Shown here piece by piece: positions 1 to 11,692 of a stretch of 64,000 nt of DNA (positions are counted from its first letter, which is position 1; every line of letters starts with the position of its first letter). The notes beneath the pieces were generated by a model that was not told the DNA's origin, made no database searches, and saw only the letters and a program-made list of their open reading frames with translations. The DNA lies in contig JALGPY010000002.1 in NCBI GenBank assembly GCA_023055425.1, positions 116,572,088 through 116,636,087 of the forward strand, written 5' to 3'. This DNA comes from Linanthus parryae. Its lineage: Eukaryota; Streptophyta; Magnoliopsida; Ericales; Polemoniaceae. The translations under genes were made by a program, and so were the position numbers.

Positions 1-879
1 TAAGATTACTAGAGTTCTATTTCAAAAGAATTACACTTAATAGCTGCTTTTGCTGCCTTACTATAGGACAGGCCCTGATCACAAAACATTTCATACATAA
101 AAGAAATTGCGGCACACTAGATCTGGCATGTTTATTCACTTCAAACCAAATAGTAACGGAAGCAACTTACTCTTAACATATGATTTCCCGTCTGTGAAAT
201 CACTGCCTAAAAATTACAAATTCCCTAGTCACAATAGCATTACCTCTAACAAGTAAATGCAACCATATATGACATGCACATGTCTTCCAAGTTTACATTT
301 TACCTTTTACGGGGTGAGCTGGAGCGCGACTGGATTGCGGAGTAGTTGCTAAAAACTATTTTTTTATAGTTGAAAGAACATGTTTTTAGCCATTTTTGTG
401 CATTGTTGTAATATACTATTTTGAGCAATTCTTTATTTAAAATGTCATTTTACGAGCTGATATAACTTTTATTAAATCCAGTCACGTATTAGATTCTCAA
501 AAATACTGTTAAATATGTTATCTAGTAGACTTTGTGTCCTCTTGGTTGATATTTGAACTCTGAAAGTGTCAGACGAGTTGACAATAAAACCGTAATTTTA
601 TCGTAAATCGTTAATTTTATATTATAAGTGCGACTGGGTCGTCACAACTGCTTATTTACCGAGTTACTTTGATTCTAATTTTATAGTAAAACGTTACAAG
701 AATTTGGCAAACTTTACATGGCTTACTCTATAACACCGAAAAATGACAATATTATATTGTTTTGATATCTAAATCATCGAGTAAAATGACAATTTCATTT
801 TTTTTTCAAAATGACAAATTTACGGAACAAAAAGTTAAACCTGTAAAATAGATAGAAAAGAGAAGTGATAGTTTTTTTT
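1..879. other. Intergenic; possible diverged LTR fragment
   Basis: AT-rich DNA with no convincing coding sequence. Around 60-260, read on the minus strand, the order of motifs (a GAAGTGAATA donor-like site followed by ATGCCAGATCTAGTGTGCC) resembles the middle of the chromovirus-type LTRs at 52700 and 57575. I infer a diverged LTR remnant in minus orientation. The rest shows nothing recognisable. Confidence 0.3.
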
Positions 880-959
880 GGGTAAAAGACAATTTGCACC
901 CTCCTTAAATGGGTTATATACAAAAACAACCCTGTTGTTCGGGGATATAGAAAAACCAC
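880..959. repeat. Left terminal inverted repeat
   Basis: Pairs with 11693-11772 in inverted orientation. Shared blocks include GGGTAAAAGACA, GCACCCTCCTTA and GGGTTATATACAAAAACAAC. The outer base is at the GGG after the T-run ending at 879. Confidence 0.75.
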
Positions 960-1129
960 CCCTGTCGAGACAAAAACCACCCATGTCAGTTGACGGACGT
1001 TAGACAAAAAACACCCTTCTGTTAAATCAATTTTTTTGGACCCGTATACCCTTGCAAGGGTGAATTTACATCAATGTCCGTACCACATTGTTATTATATT
1101 CTTGCTTGGTGTTCTTGGTGTTCTTCAAC

Positions 1130-1243
1130 ACCACCAGCACCCCACTAACAACAACACATATAGCACCCCACCAACAACAACACAACTAGCACCCCACCAC
1201 CACCACCACCACAACAACAACAACAACAACAACAACAAAAAAA
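1130..1243. repeat. CAC/CAA-rich low-complexity tract
   Basis: Imperfect CAC repeats pass into a run of CAA trinucleotides and then an A run. The His/Asn-rich reading frame across it is a product of the repeat, not a gene. Confidence 0.85.
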
Positions 1244-1712
1244 AATCTTAACATGAAATTCCATCATTACTTCCGGTTTGTAACTTTCTGCTATATATTT
1301 CAGATGGTTTCAAAAGTTAGAACGATCTTGTTCTAATTTCACAATCAATTGCTAGAAACTATAAATGAAGTACTAAAATACATTATATATTAGCAACCCC
1401 AAACCTCCTATAATTACTTCACAATCTGATATCTATATTTTTTTAGAATCAGATATCTATATCTCTGAAACTCAAGACCTGAAACTAACTGCCATACCCA
1501 GAAGAACAGTTCAAAGGAAAAATCAACAACCCAAATCAGAAACCGCAAAATAGAGGACGCACAATTACCCAATTCATATGAAACCAGAACAAACCGCTTC
1601 AAATCACGAGATCACCTCCAGAGATGTGACAGAGAGGGAGAGGAAGACCTTCAGCAAAGAGACGACCCCCGTTTGCTGTTTGATGAGCCACCGGAACGGC
1701 CTGACTTGGTCT

Positions 1713-2069
1713 TTAGAGGAAAGAGGGGATCCCAGATCGGAAGGAATCGAAGAAGGAAAGACAGTTGTCGACGACAGGATTGATGTCGGGGATGTGATCG
1801 GGGACGCCATCGGAGAACCCATATCCCTGGTGGTCGATTGCGCAAGTAGCGAACCTGGATTTCGCGAAGTGGATGTCGGTGAGCTGCACGAACCAGCTCG
1901 ATTTGCCGGTGTAGCCATGGACGACGACGATTACACCCTTGATTTCGTTGGGGGAAGTGGGTTCCAGGACTGCATGAAGAGCTTCATACCCCTGGCGTTG
2001 GTGATGGGAGTGCGAAGGAAAGTTGAAGAGAGGTTGTTGAAGAGGTTTTGGTGAATCGTATGCCCCCAT
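1713..2069 (-). pseudogene. Monoacylglycerol lipase / caffeoylshikimate esterase-like, 5' fragment
   Basis: The minus-strand frame from an ATG at 2069 gives about 118 residues matching the N-terminal third of plant serine hydrolases of the MAGL/CSE family (alpha/beta hydrolase fold). These enzymes cleave acyl esters such as monoacylglycerol or caffeoyl shikimate. Visible signatures are the oxyanion-loop motif VVVHGYTG, then FVQLTDIHFAKSRFATCAID and HQGYGFSDG. The frame stops at 1713, near where the family's nucleophile motif (GxSxG-type, usually SESLGG) should follow. That motif is not readable below 1713 in any frame, and neither are the later catalytic Asp and His. It is therefore a fragment, perhaps only a first exon. 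Being inside the 880-11772 inverted repeats, it may have been captured by a DNA transposon; a decayed host gene is the alternative. Confidence 0.7.
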
Positions 2070-2282
2070 CTCCTATTCGATGAGGCTTGGGAAGGAGAGT
2101 GAGAGAGGGGTAGGAAGAAGTTATGGCGGCTGGTGAGAATTTAGGGTTTTATCTCCTAATTTTCGGGAATTGTCGGTTAACGGTAGTTTCCATCGGTTTT
2201 ATTCATCCCATTCTTCCAGTTTACCTTTTTGATCCCAGACTTCTCAACCAAACACATTCTCGTGCAAAAGCTTCTTTTCATA

Positions 2283-2870
2283 ATGGATCCCTATCACACT
2301 GTTGATATCGCAAATCTCGATCTCACATACCTACTCAACCATCTCCAACTCACAGAACAAGAAAAATCTGCTACTAAGTTGTCTGTTGAAGCAAGAGAGG
2401 AGGCAAAAAAGGTGTTCTAAAAAAGCATCTTTGGAAAAAAATTCTCGACTAAAAACATCAACTTGGGTGTTCTTCAGATGCAAATGGCTAAAGCTTGGAA
2501 AGACCCCCCTGGAATGACAGTTGTGCCAAAAGGAGACTATATCTATCACCTTTGATTCGGAGGAAACTGTCAATATGGTCTTCAATTCTCAGCCTTGGTT
2601 CCTCTACAGTGACTTAATTGTCATGAGGAAGTGGGATTTGTGGATGGAAGACATTTCTGATCTTGATTTTTCTGAGACATCTCTAAAGGCTCACATATGG
2701 GGCTTACCAACTGGGTGTCAAACGGAACTAATTGGAAAGGAGATTGGACATAGTTTGGGTACAGTGGAGGACACTTGGGTGCAAAACAAAGGATTTCTTG
2801 TAACACTCCTAATTCCCGAGAGAATTCTCAGTGCAATATCAAGACTTTGGGGGCGAATTTGTAAATAGTT
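2283..2870 (+). pseudogene. LINE ORF1, N-terminal part with DUF4283
   Basis: Begins with MDPYHTVDIANLD at the ATG at 2283, then shifts frame at about 2415-2520. The DUF4283 signature is clear after 2521: a QPWFLYSDLIVMRKWD block followed by AHIWGLPTGCQTE and IGKEIGHSLGTV. This domain is typical of ORF1 in plant LINEs, where ORF1 is thought to act as an RNA-binding chaperone of the retrotransposition complex. The reading frame ends where the solo LTR begins at 2871. The C-terminal half lies beyond 6523. Confidence 0.8.
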
Positions 2871-5800
2871 TGTCACGACTTTAAAGTTTGAAATTCGGAG
2901 TGTTCGCAATATTTGGGAGTCGTTAGAATGATTTTGGAGCACTAGCGATGTTCGGGGTGGTTGTGCAATTATCCGAAATTAAGTAGGAACCTCTAATTCT
3001 AGTTGTACACTAAAGTTTGAAAAACTACACTTTGACCCCCTTTGCATGTGAAACACTTGTCAAGTGAGTTTTTACACCTCATTAGGAAGGGGGCATCATC
3101 ATCTCCTCCCTCTCCCCTACCAGCTGCTGCTGAGAGAGACCAGTTTCATCATCAACACCATGAAACTCCTTCTTTTTTCCCTCTAGAACCACCAACCACC
3201 ACCATCTCCACCATGCAACCACCACCACCACCAAGGCAACCATCCAATTACTTTTCCAAACCAAGAGCTGCTGCTACTGTAGCACCTCCTCAGTCCACAG
3301 ATCAAAACCCCCAAAACAATTCGTTGTTTCATTCAAAATCGAGAGAGCAATCGGGTTTTGAAGGTGAAGAACCCTAGCCCTTCTTGATTTATGTTGTAAT
3401 TTGATCTAATTGAACCTTGTTTTCGTGTTCTGGGGGTGATTGCGCACCTGGGGAGTCCAGGATCGCGCTGTGAATCGACGGTTTTTGCCTCGCCGAATTC
3501 TGGGTTTGGAAACCCAACGGGAACCGCCGGCGAACGCCAAACGTCGGCGTTTGCTTCGTTCTGCGCGGTTCTTCTCCCTCCCGGCGCGTCCTCGTGACCT
3601 ATGGACCTCGCAGCAACCTCAGGCGAACCCAGAAGCTCATGGGCAGGCGTTGAATCGCCGGAAACCGTGCGGTTGTTCGCCGGTTTCCGCCATTGTCGCC
3701 GGAAAAGCTCAAAGCTCGGTACGGCCTTCAATCTTGCTTGTTTTGATCGATTTTAAGCCTTAGCATGCTCCTGAATATGTCCTGAACACATTTAGATCAT
3801 CAAATCACGATTGTAACAACAAATCATCATAGTTTGATTCGTGAATTTGATGTGTTTTCGGTTCACAAACTGCCCCTGTTTAAATGCATGTAACTCCCTC
3901 AATTCTTGTCCAAATCATGCACGGTTTCTTCCTATGTAATCCTGGGTATGCTAGCTACAAGTTTCGTTTGAATTTCGTGGTCCAATTTCATCTCTAAACC
4001 CTCTGAAATTGGGCTTGAACATGGCTAGTTAGCAAAGTGGTTGTTGTGTTCTTCGCTGCCAAGTGCCAAAAAATTCTAAGTATGAAAAGTCATGGTGAAA
4101 CCCTCATTTTCTAACCATTGTATCTTCTTCAAAACTTAATGAAATTTAGATTTGTTTTCTCCTGTGTAAAGCTGATACATAATAGTTCAAATCATCGTCT
4201 CTGGGTCATCTTCAAATTTATAACGGATTTCTCACAAAACGAGCCTAAAGTTGCTAGCTTGAACTCGCGAAGCACTATCGAATTTTTCTAAGTATTGAAT
4301 CGTAATTTTCATCCCACTTTGACTAGCGATATCTCTTTGTATACTTGGAGTTTGTAGGAGTTAAAATATGTTCCGGAATCCTTGAACTATCGTATTCAAA
4401 ACCCTATTCTCAGATTTTCAAGTATCCCCCTCAATTGATTACAAATCAGCTCTAAAGTTGACTAGTTGAGTCGATTTTCTTCTATATTTGACTTTTGAAT
4501 TCGACACTCTAAATGACATTTCTAGCCTTAGTGTTCTTCACGAAACTTGCTCGTATTCATATTCTGAGTCTAATTATCATGTTTGACCAAGTTTCACTTT
4601 TCGCAAACCCTAGTTTGACTGAACTGTATAGGAGGGACAAAATAGTCATTTCACTTAAACTTTGAATTGAGGTTAGTTTAGTAGCTTGGAGTTTGTCAGC
4701 ATGTCTTGTATGCGTGTTTGGAGTACTTGTATGTAATTCTGGGCTAGGGTTGACCAAGTCAAATGTGGGTCTTTTTGCAGCTTTACCAAAACTTCGGGGC
4801 CTATGTGCATTTAATTAAAACTTCACATTTGAACTACTTGAGACAAAGTTAATGTTTTGAGACCAACAACCTGACTTAGAAGGATATTTGGAGCCTTAAG
4901 AAGGAAATATTTGACTCGGGAGTGACCAAATCAATAGTTGGGGTCTTTCTATAATTTTAGCAAACTTTAGGGGCCTAAGTGTAATTTACTGAAAGTTGTA
5001 GATTTCGATGCTAAGTTCATATAGGAGATTTAAGAGTCATTCTTGCATGTTTTTGGGCCAGTATGAATGTAATTTGGAGTCCAGGCACAGTCAGGGACTG
5101 TACTAGAGAGTTTTGAAGTATCAGGGGCATTTTGGTCAAGTTAGCTTGCATGACCTGCATTTTATTGCATTCTTGCATAAAACCTCATATAGAGGATATA
5201 TGCTAATAGGTTGTATACTTTACTTGTGTATATCCAGCCGTTATTAAGGATCATTCGAAGTAGACGTACGTATTCGTGTTGCTGCATTTACTGTGAGATT
5301 CGGAGACGAGCGTTGTAGGAGTGCTAGCGTTGCTTTGCGCCTTTCATGGCTCAGAGGTAAGTACATATGTACGGCCTTTTCATATCAAAATGTGCGTTTG
5401 TGTTTGATGTTTCAAATGAATGTTTGTTATATGGAATAGTATGAGAATGCATGTTTTCCACTCAAAATTTGTTAAACTATTTTATTCATCTCCTTTGAGA
5501 ACTTTCGGAAATTACTTGTGAAATGTTTATATTCCGATTCTGATTATGTGAAAGAGAAGAAATAAAATACCTCTAATAGACTTAGGACGATGTACAGAGT
5601 ACTGTTATTAATGGGAGGCGTCAAGCGATCCTCCATTTTCTTATGGCTAAGACCATTGAAGCAATGCTTCTTATTATTGGATAGAACGTTAATGTTCACA
5701 AATCCGCCCCCGATGAGCCAAAATGTATCAAGATATTGAGGTCAAGGGGTTTATAGAGCTATAGAGTGCTACTTATACTTGTAAGGGTCACTACGGTATA

Positions 5801-6517
5801 GGGGTGTCGACACTTAAGGCCTTTTAGCTAATGTTGTGAGCGGGGTAGACGAATGGGCTCCCTTAACGCTCGGGTGAAATAGGGTTTGATAGACCCTAGA
5901 AGGAACCCTTAGTGATTATTTCGTGATCCCTCTGTTTACATCGATCCTGCTGGTGGCTCTTGACACGCCTCAGCTAAATTAAACTGTTGATTGAAGTCGA
6001 AATTATAAATTGATTACTTATTAATGTTGTTTGTGGCTCTTGATATGCCCTAATCGATTGAAATGAATTGTAAATCTTGGCTACTCATGAACTGCTATCG
6101 TTATCAGTTCAAATGAACTTGTTTACTCTGAATATTTTACCAACTACTCGTGGTTTCTCAATGTTATTAAATTGAGAGGTTTTTGTTACTCGTTTACTTC
6201 CAGTTGTTCCAAAGTCTCCAACATGATAGCTTTACTGTTAAAATCTTCTAATTTGTTTCAACTCATACTTCCGTGCCACTCGCTGCTTTACATGCTGTAG
6301 TAGGTATTTACTCAGTTTTTACTGATCATTTCTTCAAAACTGCGTCGGCTTTTGCCATTTTAAAACCGCAGGTCGTCAATCAAGTTTGGGGAACGGGAAT
6401 GCGGATCGAGACGAAGAAGTTTAGCTTAAGTCAGATCACTTAGTAGATCGCACACGATTTGTTTTAGATTGTATTATCGAAATTTTGTTATGTACTTTAA
6501 CCTAAATGTAAATTTAA
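2871..6517 (+). mobile_element. Solo LTR (~3.6 kb), chromovirus-like, inside LINE ORF1
   Basis: Starts with TGTCACGACT at 2871 and interrupts LINE ORF1 exactly. TAGTT occurs immediately before it (2866-2870) and again at 6518-6522, giving a 5-bp target duplication. No gag or pol is present, only long noncoding DNA, so it is a solo LTR from recombination of a full element. The 3' terminus is AATTTAA rather than the canonical CA, suggesting mutation. Plus orientation is inferred from a GAGGTAAGTA motif at 5354-5363 that is shared, in opposite orientation, with the minus-strand LTRs of this window. A GTGTCGACACTTAAGG motif near 5806 is shared the same way. Confidence 0.7.
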
Positions 6518-6522
6518 TAGTT

Positions 6523-7416
6523 AATAATCTACTTTTGGTTATCGATTGTCGCGTTAACCCTGAACCGAGATCCCGGGCTGTTTCAGTTCTGGCAGGGAAA
6601 ACAGTCAAAATGCAGTTGTTTCTTGATGTCAAGGATCCTTTACCAAGAACAAAAAAAGTCACGATCGAAAAAGGCAGAGACATCCACGTCTGGATTCGTT
6701 ATGAAAGGTTACCAAATGTATGCTCTTTCTGCGACCGTTTGGGTCACGAAGTCAAATTATCCACTTTCGCAAAAGAGAAGTATCAGAACCCAGAAACAGC
6801 GCCCCTTCTTTACGGTCAATGGCTAACCAACAAAGCAATGATCAACTTTTCCCTTAGGTTAACTACAGACGTATCTCATGCTTTCGGCCCATATGCTTCA
6901 CCATCTGCTGACCAAGGGGAATTGAGACGCAATCATGTACAAGGATCAACCTACACATGAGGATCATTCGCAGAAGATGAAGATGAAGTGGGGATGTCAA
7001 TTGAAGAGAGGGAATTTCATGAAAGGCGACAAAGGAAGGATTCCAGGAAAGAGATGATGCTTGAACTCAAAGATGTGGATAGGTGTGAAGATGAAGAATG
7101 TGACATATTGAAGGAAACTCGCCTCACTAGGCAAAAGTATGGGTTGCCTTATCCTAGAGGAGACGCAGCATCCTCTTCCAAGAAGTCTCCTTCGGGAATT
7201 AAAAGAAAGCAGACTCCTATTTACATGGAGGAGGGTGATAATTCCATTATGTTTGAAAAAGTTATGGAGGAAACTTTCAACACCACTAAAGATGCAAAGA
7301 AAAAGAAATCTGGGAGTGATTCCAACACATCGGACACATCATCAGGTAATCGAGACTGTTCTCTTACCCATCAAACGGCAGAGACCGGTGAGAACCGGTC
7401 CTGCCGATCACCATGA
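6523..7416 (+). pseudogene. LINE ORF1, C-terminal part with CCHC-like zinc knuckle
   Basis: Frame 6469-6960 carries the block WIRYERLPNVCSFCDRLGH, the zf-CCHC_4-type knuckle that follows DUF4283 in plant LINE ORF1. A stop at 6958-6960 separates it from an acidic, Lys/Ser-rich tail (6988-7416) that keeps the family's usual nuclear-localisation-like KKKKS stretch. The ORF1 stop TGA (7414-7416) overlaps the ORF2 start ATG (7413-7415) as ATGA. Confidence 0.8.
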
Positions 7417-8543
7417 AGATTATAAGTTGGAATGTGCAGGGTCTAGGGAAGCCCTGTACATTCCATTCAGTTTGTTCCCTTTGCCGAAGTAGTCTGCCGG
7501 ATATTCTGTTCCTTTTAGAAACAAAACAGACTGCCTCGCAAGCCAATCGTTGTAAGTTTAAATTGGGTTTTACTCAAGGAATTGCTATTCCCATAGTTGG
7601 ACTGTCTGGGGGCTTATCTTTGTTCTGGAAGAAAGATATTGACATCAAAATCCTCAAAATTGACAAGTATTTTGTGCATACTTTTGTTCGACCACGTGAT
7701 GATATAAACAACCCATTCTATGCTACTTTCTTTTACGGAGACCCAGTCACTTCTAACAGAAAGTACTCATGGGATGTGTTACGTCGTCTAAACCCAGGAT
7801 CGTCCTGTCCTTGGGTTGTTCTTGGAGATTTTAACGAGATCTTATCGCAAAAAGAAAAAAAAGGAAGAAGACAAAGAAGCTGGAATCAAATAAATGACTT
7901 TAGAGGGGCTCTGTCGGATTGTAGCCTTCGGGATATGGTGTTTAGAGGATACGCTTATACCTGGAACAACCCTCGTAGTGGCAGTGGGTTTGTTGCAGAG
8001 CGCCTTGACAGAGTTGTGATGAATCATGCCTTGGAAAGAATGTACTACAACATCAATATCGAGAACTACCTCACCACAGGATCGGATCACATTCCAGTAA
8101 TCTTGCAGATCAACTCGGTTCGTCCTCAGCACCTGGGACCTCGGAGGTTTCAGTTTGCAGCAGAATGGGAAAAATCTCAAGAGTGCCGAAACATTATACA
8201 AGAGGTATGGAACAACACTACTTCAAGTTTATCTACCATACATTCTTTACATGATAAAATTTATACTGTTACTCATAACCTACGAATCTGGGGACGGAAT
8301 CACCAAAAGGAAAAAATTCGCTTGCGCCGTCAGTTACATGAAAGACTTAGTTTCTTGAATAATCTTGCTCCTACTCCTGCTAACCTGCATGACATTCAAA
8401 GCATAACCAAAGATATTAATATTTTAAATGCAGAGGAAGAAATAAAGTGGCGTCAACAATCTAGAGCCATTTGGCTAAAAGAAGGTGATAAAATACAGCT
8501 TTTTTTCACAAAACTGCTTCTAATAGGAAAAGGAAAAATATGA
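7413..8543 (+). pseudogene. LINE ORF2, AP-like endonuclease domain
   Basis: The frame from the ATG at 7413 encodes an exonuclease-endonuclease-phosphatase fold, which nicks target DNA to prime reverse transcription. Motifs visible are SWNVQGLG near the start, LLETKQT, GDFNEIL (about 7829-7849), ERLDRVVMN and the catalytic SDHIPVIL (about 8083). These positions match active APE-type LINE endonucleases. The frame continues past the endonuclease and is lost at a T-run at about 8498-8507. The next block (from 8540) carries on the linker in another frame. Confidence 0.9.
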
Positions 8544-10571
8544 TTTCCAGTATTCATTGTGATGATGATACTATTGTTAATGACCCTGTTCACATTGGAA
8601 ACATCTTCACTGATTATTTTAAAAGTCTTTTTTCTAGTGAGACCACTTTTGTTGATCCTGTTATTAACTCTATTCCTCGTAAAGTCACTCCGGACTTATT
8701 TAACAAGCTTAATACTCCTTTCACTATTGACAAAATCGTTGATGCCCTAAGTGAAATGCATCTCCTTAAGGCACCCGGTCCGGATGGTCTCCCGGCTTTA
8801 TTTTACAAAACATACTGGGAAGATATAGGTGATGATATGATTAATTGCTGTCTTAATTTTCTCAACAATGGGAATGATATTACTACTCTTAATGAAACTT
8901 GTATTGTTTTAATACCTAAGAAGAAGGATGCTTCTAGAGTTACTGACTTCCGCCCTATTAGCTTGTGTAATGTTGTTTATAAATTAATTTCTAAAACCAT
9001 ACTAATAGATTGAGAAGTGTTCTCCCTTATATTATTGATGAATCTCAATCCGCTTTTATTAAACAACGTCTTATTTCTGATAACGCCATTATTGCTATGG
9101 AAACTTTACATACTATGCACAATCAGAGAAGTAATGTTGGTACTTTTTCCCTAAAATTAGATATGGCCAAGGCTTACGATCGAATTGAATGGGGTTTTTT
9201 AAATGCTGTCCTTGAGAAACTGGGTTTACCTCCTATGTTTATTGATAGAATTATGAGTTGTGTTTCTACGGTTAGTTTAACTATTCTTATAAATGGCCAG
9301 AAAACCCCAACCTTTAATCCTAGTCATGGTTTGAGACAAGGTGATCCCTTGAGCCCGTATCCGTTTGTTATTTGTACTGAGGGTCTCTCTAGTCTTGTTA
9401 ACCAAGCTTTGGCAGCTGGAAGTCTTAGAGGTGTTAAAGCTAGTAGACATAGTCCGAGTATTTCGCATCTCCTTTTTGCTGACGACTGTCTCCTTTTCGA
9501 AAAGGCTACTACTAACAATGCTGCCACTTTGAACTCCATTCTTAATAGCTATTGTTATGCCTCGGGCCAAAGGATAAATAAAGATAAGTCGTCTCTTGTT
9601 TTTAGCCCTACAGTTCCCAATACTATCAAAAGAGATATCTCTTCTATTTTCCAAATACCTATAGCTTCGGGGCATGAAAAGTATTTGGGTTTCCCGGTTA
9701 TCCTAGGTAGAAATACCAAGAGTTTCTATAACAACCTTAAGCAAAGAGTTTTAGATAAGACGAGTGTTTGGAAAGGAAAATTCTTGTCTTTCGGAGGTAA
9801 AGAAACCCTCATAAAAGCTGTTGCTCAAGCTATACCGACCTACATCATGTCCATCTACCTCCTCCCGACTACGGTGTGTGATGAAATTCATACTATTCTC
9901 TCAAAATTTTGGTGGATTAGCAACTCCGAGTCTAAAGGCATTATTTGGAGAAAGTGGGATAAGCTTTGCACTTTAAGAAGAATGGTGGTATGGGTTTCCG
10001 CAATTTTCACTCTTTTAACCTTTCTCTTTTAGCCAAACAAGTTTGGCGGCTTTGGGAAAATCCAAACTCCCTAGTTTCAAAAGTCATGAGAGGCAAGTAC
10101 TACCATAACTCCAATGTCTTAGCAGCTTACCCTTCAAACCGTTCTTCTACCATTTGGAAAGGATTTGTCTTTTCTAGAGATATTGTGTTTAAAGGCTTCA
10201 GACATGGTATTGCGAATGGGCACAATACTCTAGTTTACCAAAATAGGTGGATACCTATAGGTTATGGACGTACTTCTTTATCTACTCCTACCTTACCCCA
10301 TGACACCCTTGTCAAAGATCTGTTTACTCAAAATGGGCAGTGGAATAGAAGTCTTGTTCAACATCATTTTTCCAATGAAGAGGTCGAGGCCATTCTTAGC
10401 ATCCCTAGAGCTAATCTTAACGGTAGCGACTCCCTTGTTTGGACTCAAACTAAGGATGGCTTATATACTGTCAAAACAGGTTATCACATTGCTTTTTCTA
10501 TTCAAAATGAAAATCTTATCTCTAATATCACTAGTTCTAGCAGAAATACTAATGCCATATCGACAATCTAG
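8540..10571 (+). pseudogene. LINE ORF2, reverse transcriptase domain
   Basis: RVT_1-type reverse transcriptase for target-primed reverse transcription. Visible blocks are APGPDGLPALFYK, DFRPISLCNVVYKLISK, LKLDMAKAYDRIEW, RQGDPLSPYPFVI and the catalytic FADD at 9475-9486. Frame changes occur near 9000-9010 and 9975, and a TAG at about 10569-10571 sits where a Trp codon is expected. The domain order and all catalytic motifs survive, but the protein cannot be made in one piece. Confidence 0.92.
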
Positions 10572-11556
10572 AACTTAAAAGTTCCTGAAAAAATTAAAAT
10601 TTTCCTTTGGCGCATAATTAACAATTTGATCCCAACTAAAGATAATTTATTGAAAAAAGGTGTTGTTTTACCTGTTCACTGTGTGTTCTGCAACATCAAT
10701 CCTGAAACTCTTGACCATATTTTCTTTGGTTTTCCATGGATTACAGCTCTTTGGAATTCAACAGAAATGTCTTTCAAAATTGCGCCAAAAAAACATTCCT
10801 TTATCTATCATCCTTCTTGATATTTTGCATAATCTTCAAGCTGATAATAGATCCCTGTTTGCTTTCCTACTTTGGAAGATTCGGATCTCTCGGAACAAAA
10901 TAGTTTTTGAATCAGTAAAAATTTCACAGCAAACTATTATTAATAACAGCAAAGCTAACAGTATGGAATTTTTTGAATCGACTTACGCTTGGGGTTCTTC
11001 TGTTTCTGCAGATCTGGGTTCCAATCATCGAAGATGTGAGGCTCCACCTCCGGGTGTGCTCAAGTGTAACATCGACGGCGGCTGCTGCATGTCTTCCAAG
11101 ACGGCTTCGGGAGCAGCTATCATCAGAAATTCGAATGGAGACTTCATTCGTGCGTGGACTTTTCCAATCCCTTTCACCGGAGATTCAATTGCGCTTGAAG
11201 CCCAAGCTCTTAACACCGGACTGGATCTCGTCTATCATTTCGGTTTCAGAAAGGTGATTGTGGAGATTGATTCAAAGAATTTGAAGATGTTGGTGAATAA
11301 GGCGATGAAGATTCAACGCTGTTCCTCGCCCTCTTTACATCACACTGGATCGGAAATGAACCAGTTGGTTCAGTGTATTACTAGAAAGCTTCTCCTCTTA
11401 AATGTTAAGGAACTTAGATGGGTTGCCCGAGAAGGGAACCACGTGGCAGACAAGTTGTGTTTTTATGCTTCTGGTACACCAAATGTAATGACTTGGTGTG
11501 TAGTTTGTCCAGACTTTGTGTACTCTGAATATTTGGCAGATAAAATTCTGTCATAA
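10572..11556 (+). pseudogene. LINE ORF2, zf-RVT and RNase H domains
   Basis: The first block (10572-10820) has the zf-RVT zinc-binding pattern: FLWRIINNLIPTKDNL, then CVFCNINPETLDHIFF. After a frameshift, 10820-11556 contains an RNase H of the RVT_3 type, with CNIDGG, AALE-equivalent IALEAQALNTGL, VEIDSKNL and REGNHVADKL. This RNase H would remove the RNA strand during cDNA synthesis. The domain ends at a TAA at 11554-11556, followed by a short 3' UTR. Confidence 0.88.
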
Positions 11557-11578
11557 GTCTATATATATCCCCATTTCC

Positions 11579-11587
11579 AAAAAAAAA
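11579..11587 (+). other. LINE poly(A) tail
   Basis: A run of nine A about 23 bases after the RNase H stop marks the 3' end of the LINE. No matching target-site duplication was found upstream of 2283. Confidence 0.55.
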
Positions 11588-11692
11588 GGATAAAAAATGA
11601 CTTATATACTAGGGTATTTTTTTGTGTGTGAGGGTAAAATGGGTATTTAGTGTGTTCCGTTACATGCCATTAGTCACTGTTAGATGACAAAT

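Larger units (their letters stand above)
2283..11589 (+). mobile_element. LINE (L1-type with C-terminal RNase H), decayed, split by a solo LTR
   Basis: Domains in order on the plus strand are ORF1 DUF4283 (2283-2870), a solo LTR insertion (2871-6517), the ORF1 zinc-knuckle region (6523-7416), ORF2 endonuclease (from 7413), reverse transcriptase, zf-RVT and RNase H (to 11556), and a short A tail (11579-11587). Without the LTR the element is about 5.7 kb, a usual size for plant L1-like LINEs. At least five frameshifts or stops show it is dead. The 5' end is approximate, and I found no target-site duplication. It probably inserted just upstream of the lipase fragment. Confidence 0.85.

Noticed and set aside
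1036..1251. His/Asn-rich plus-strand ORF
   Set aside because: Produced by the CAC/CAA simple repeat; no start context or conserved content.
1578..2054. 158-codon plus-strand ORF
   Set aside because: Antisense shadow of the lipase fragment, which has the recognisable motifs on the minus strand.
3042..3763. Two plus-strand ORFs of 107-111 codons in the solo LTR
   Set aside because: Pro/His-rich or GC-rich chance frames in LTR DNA; same region is noncoding in related LTRs.
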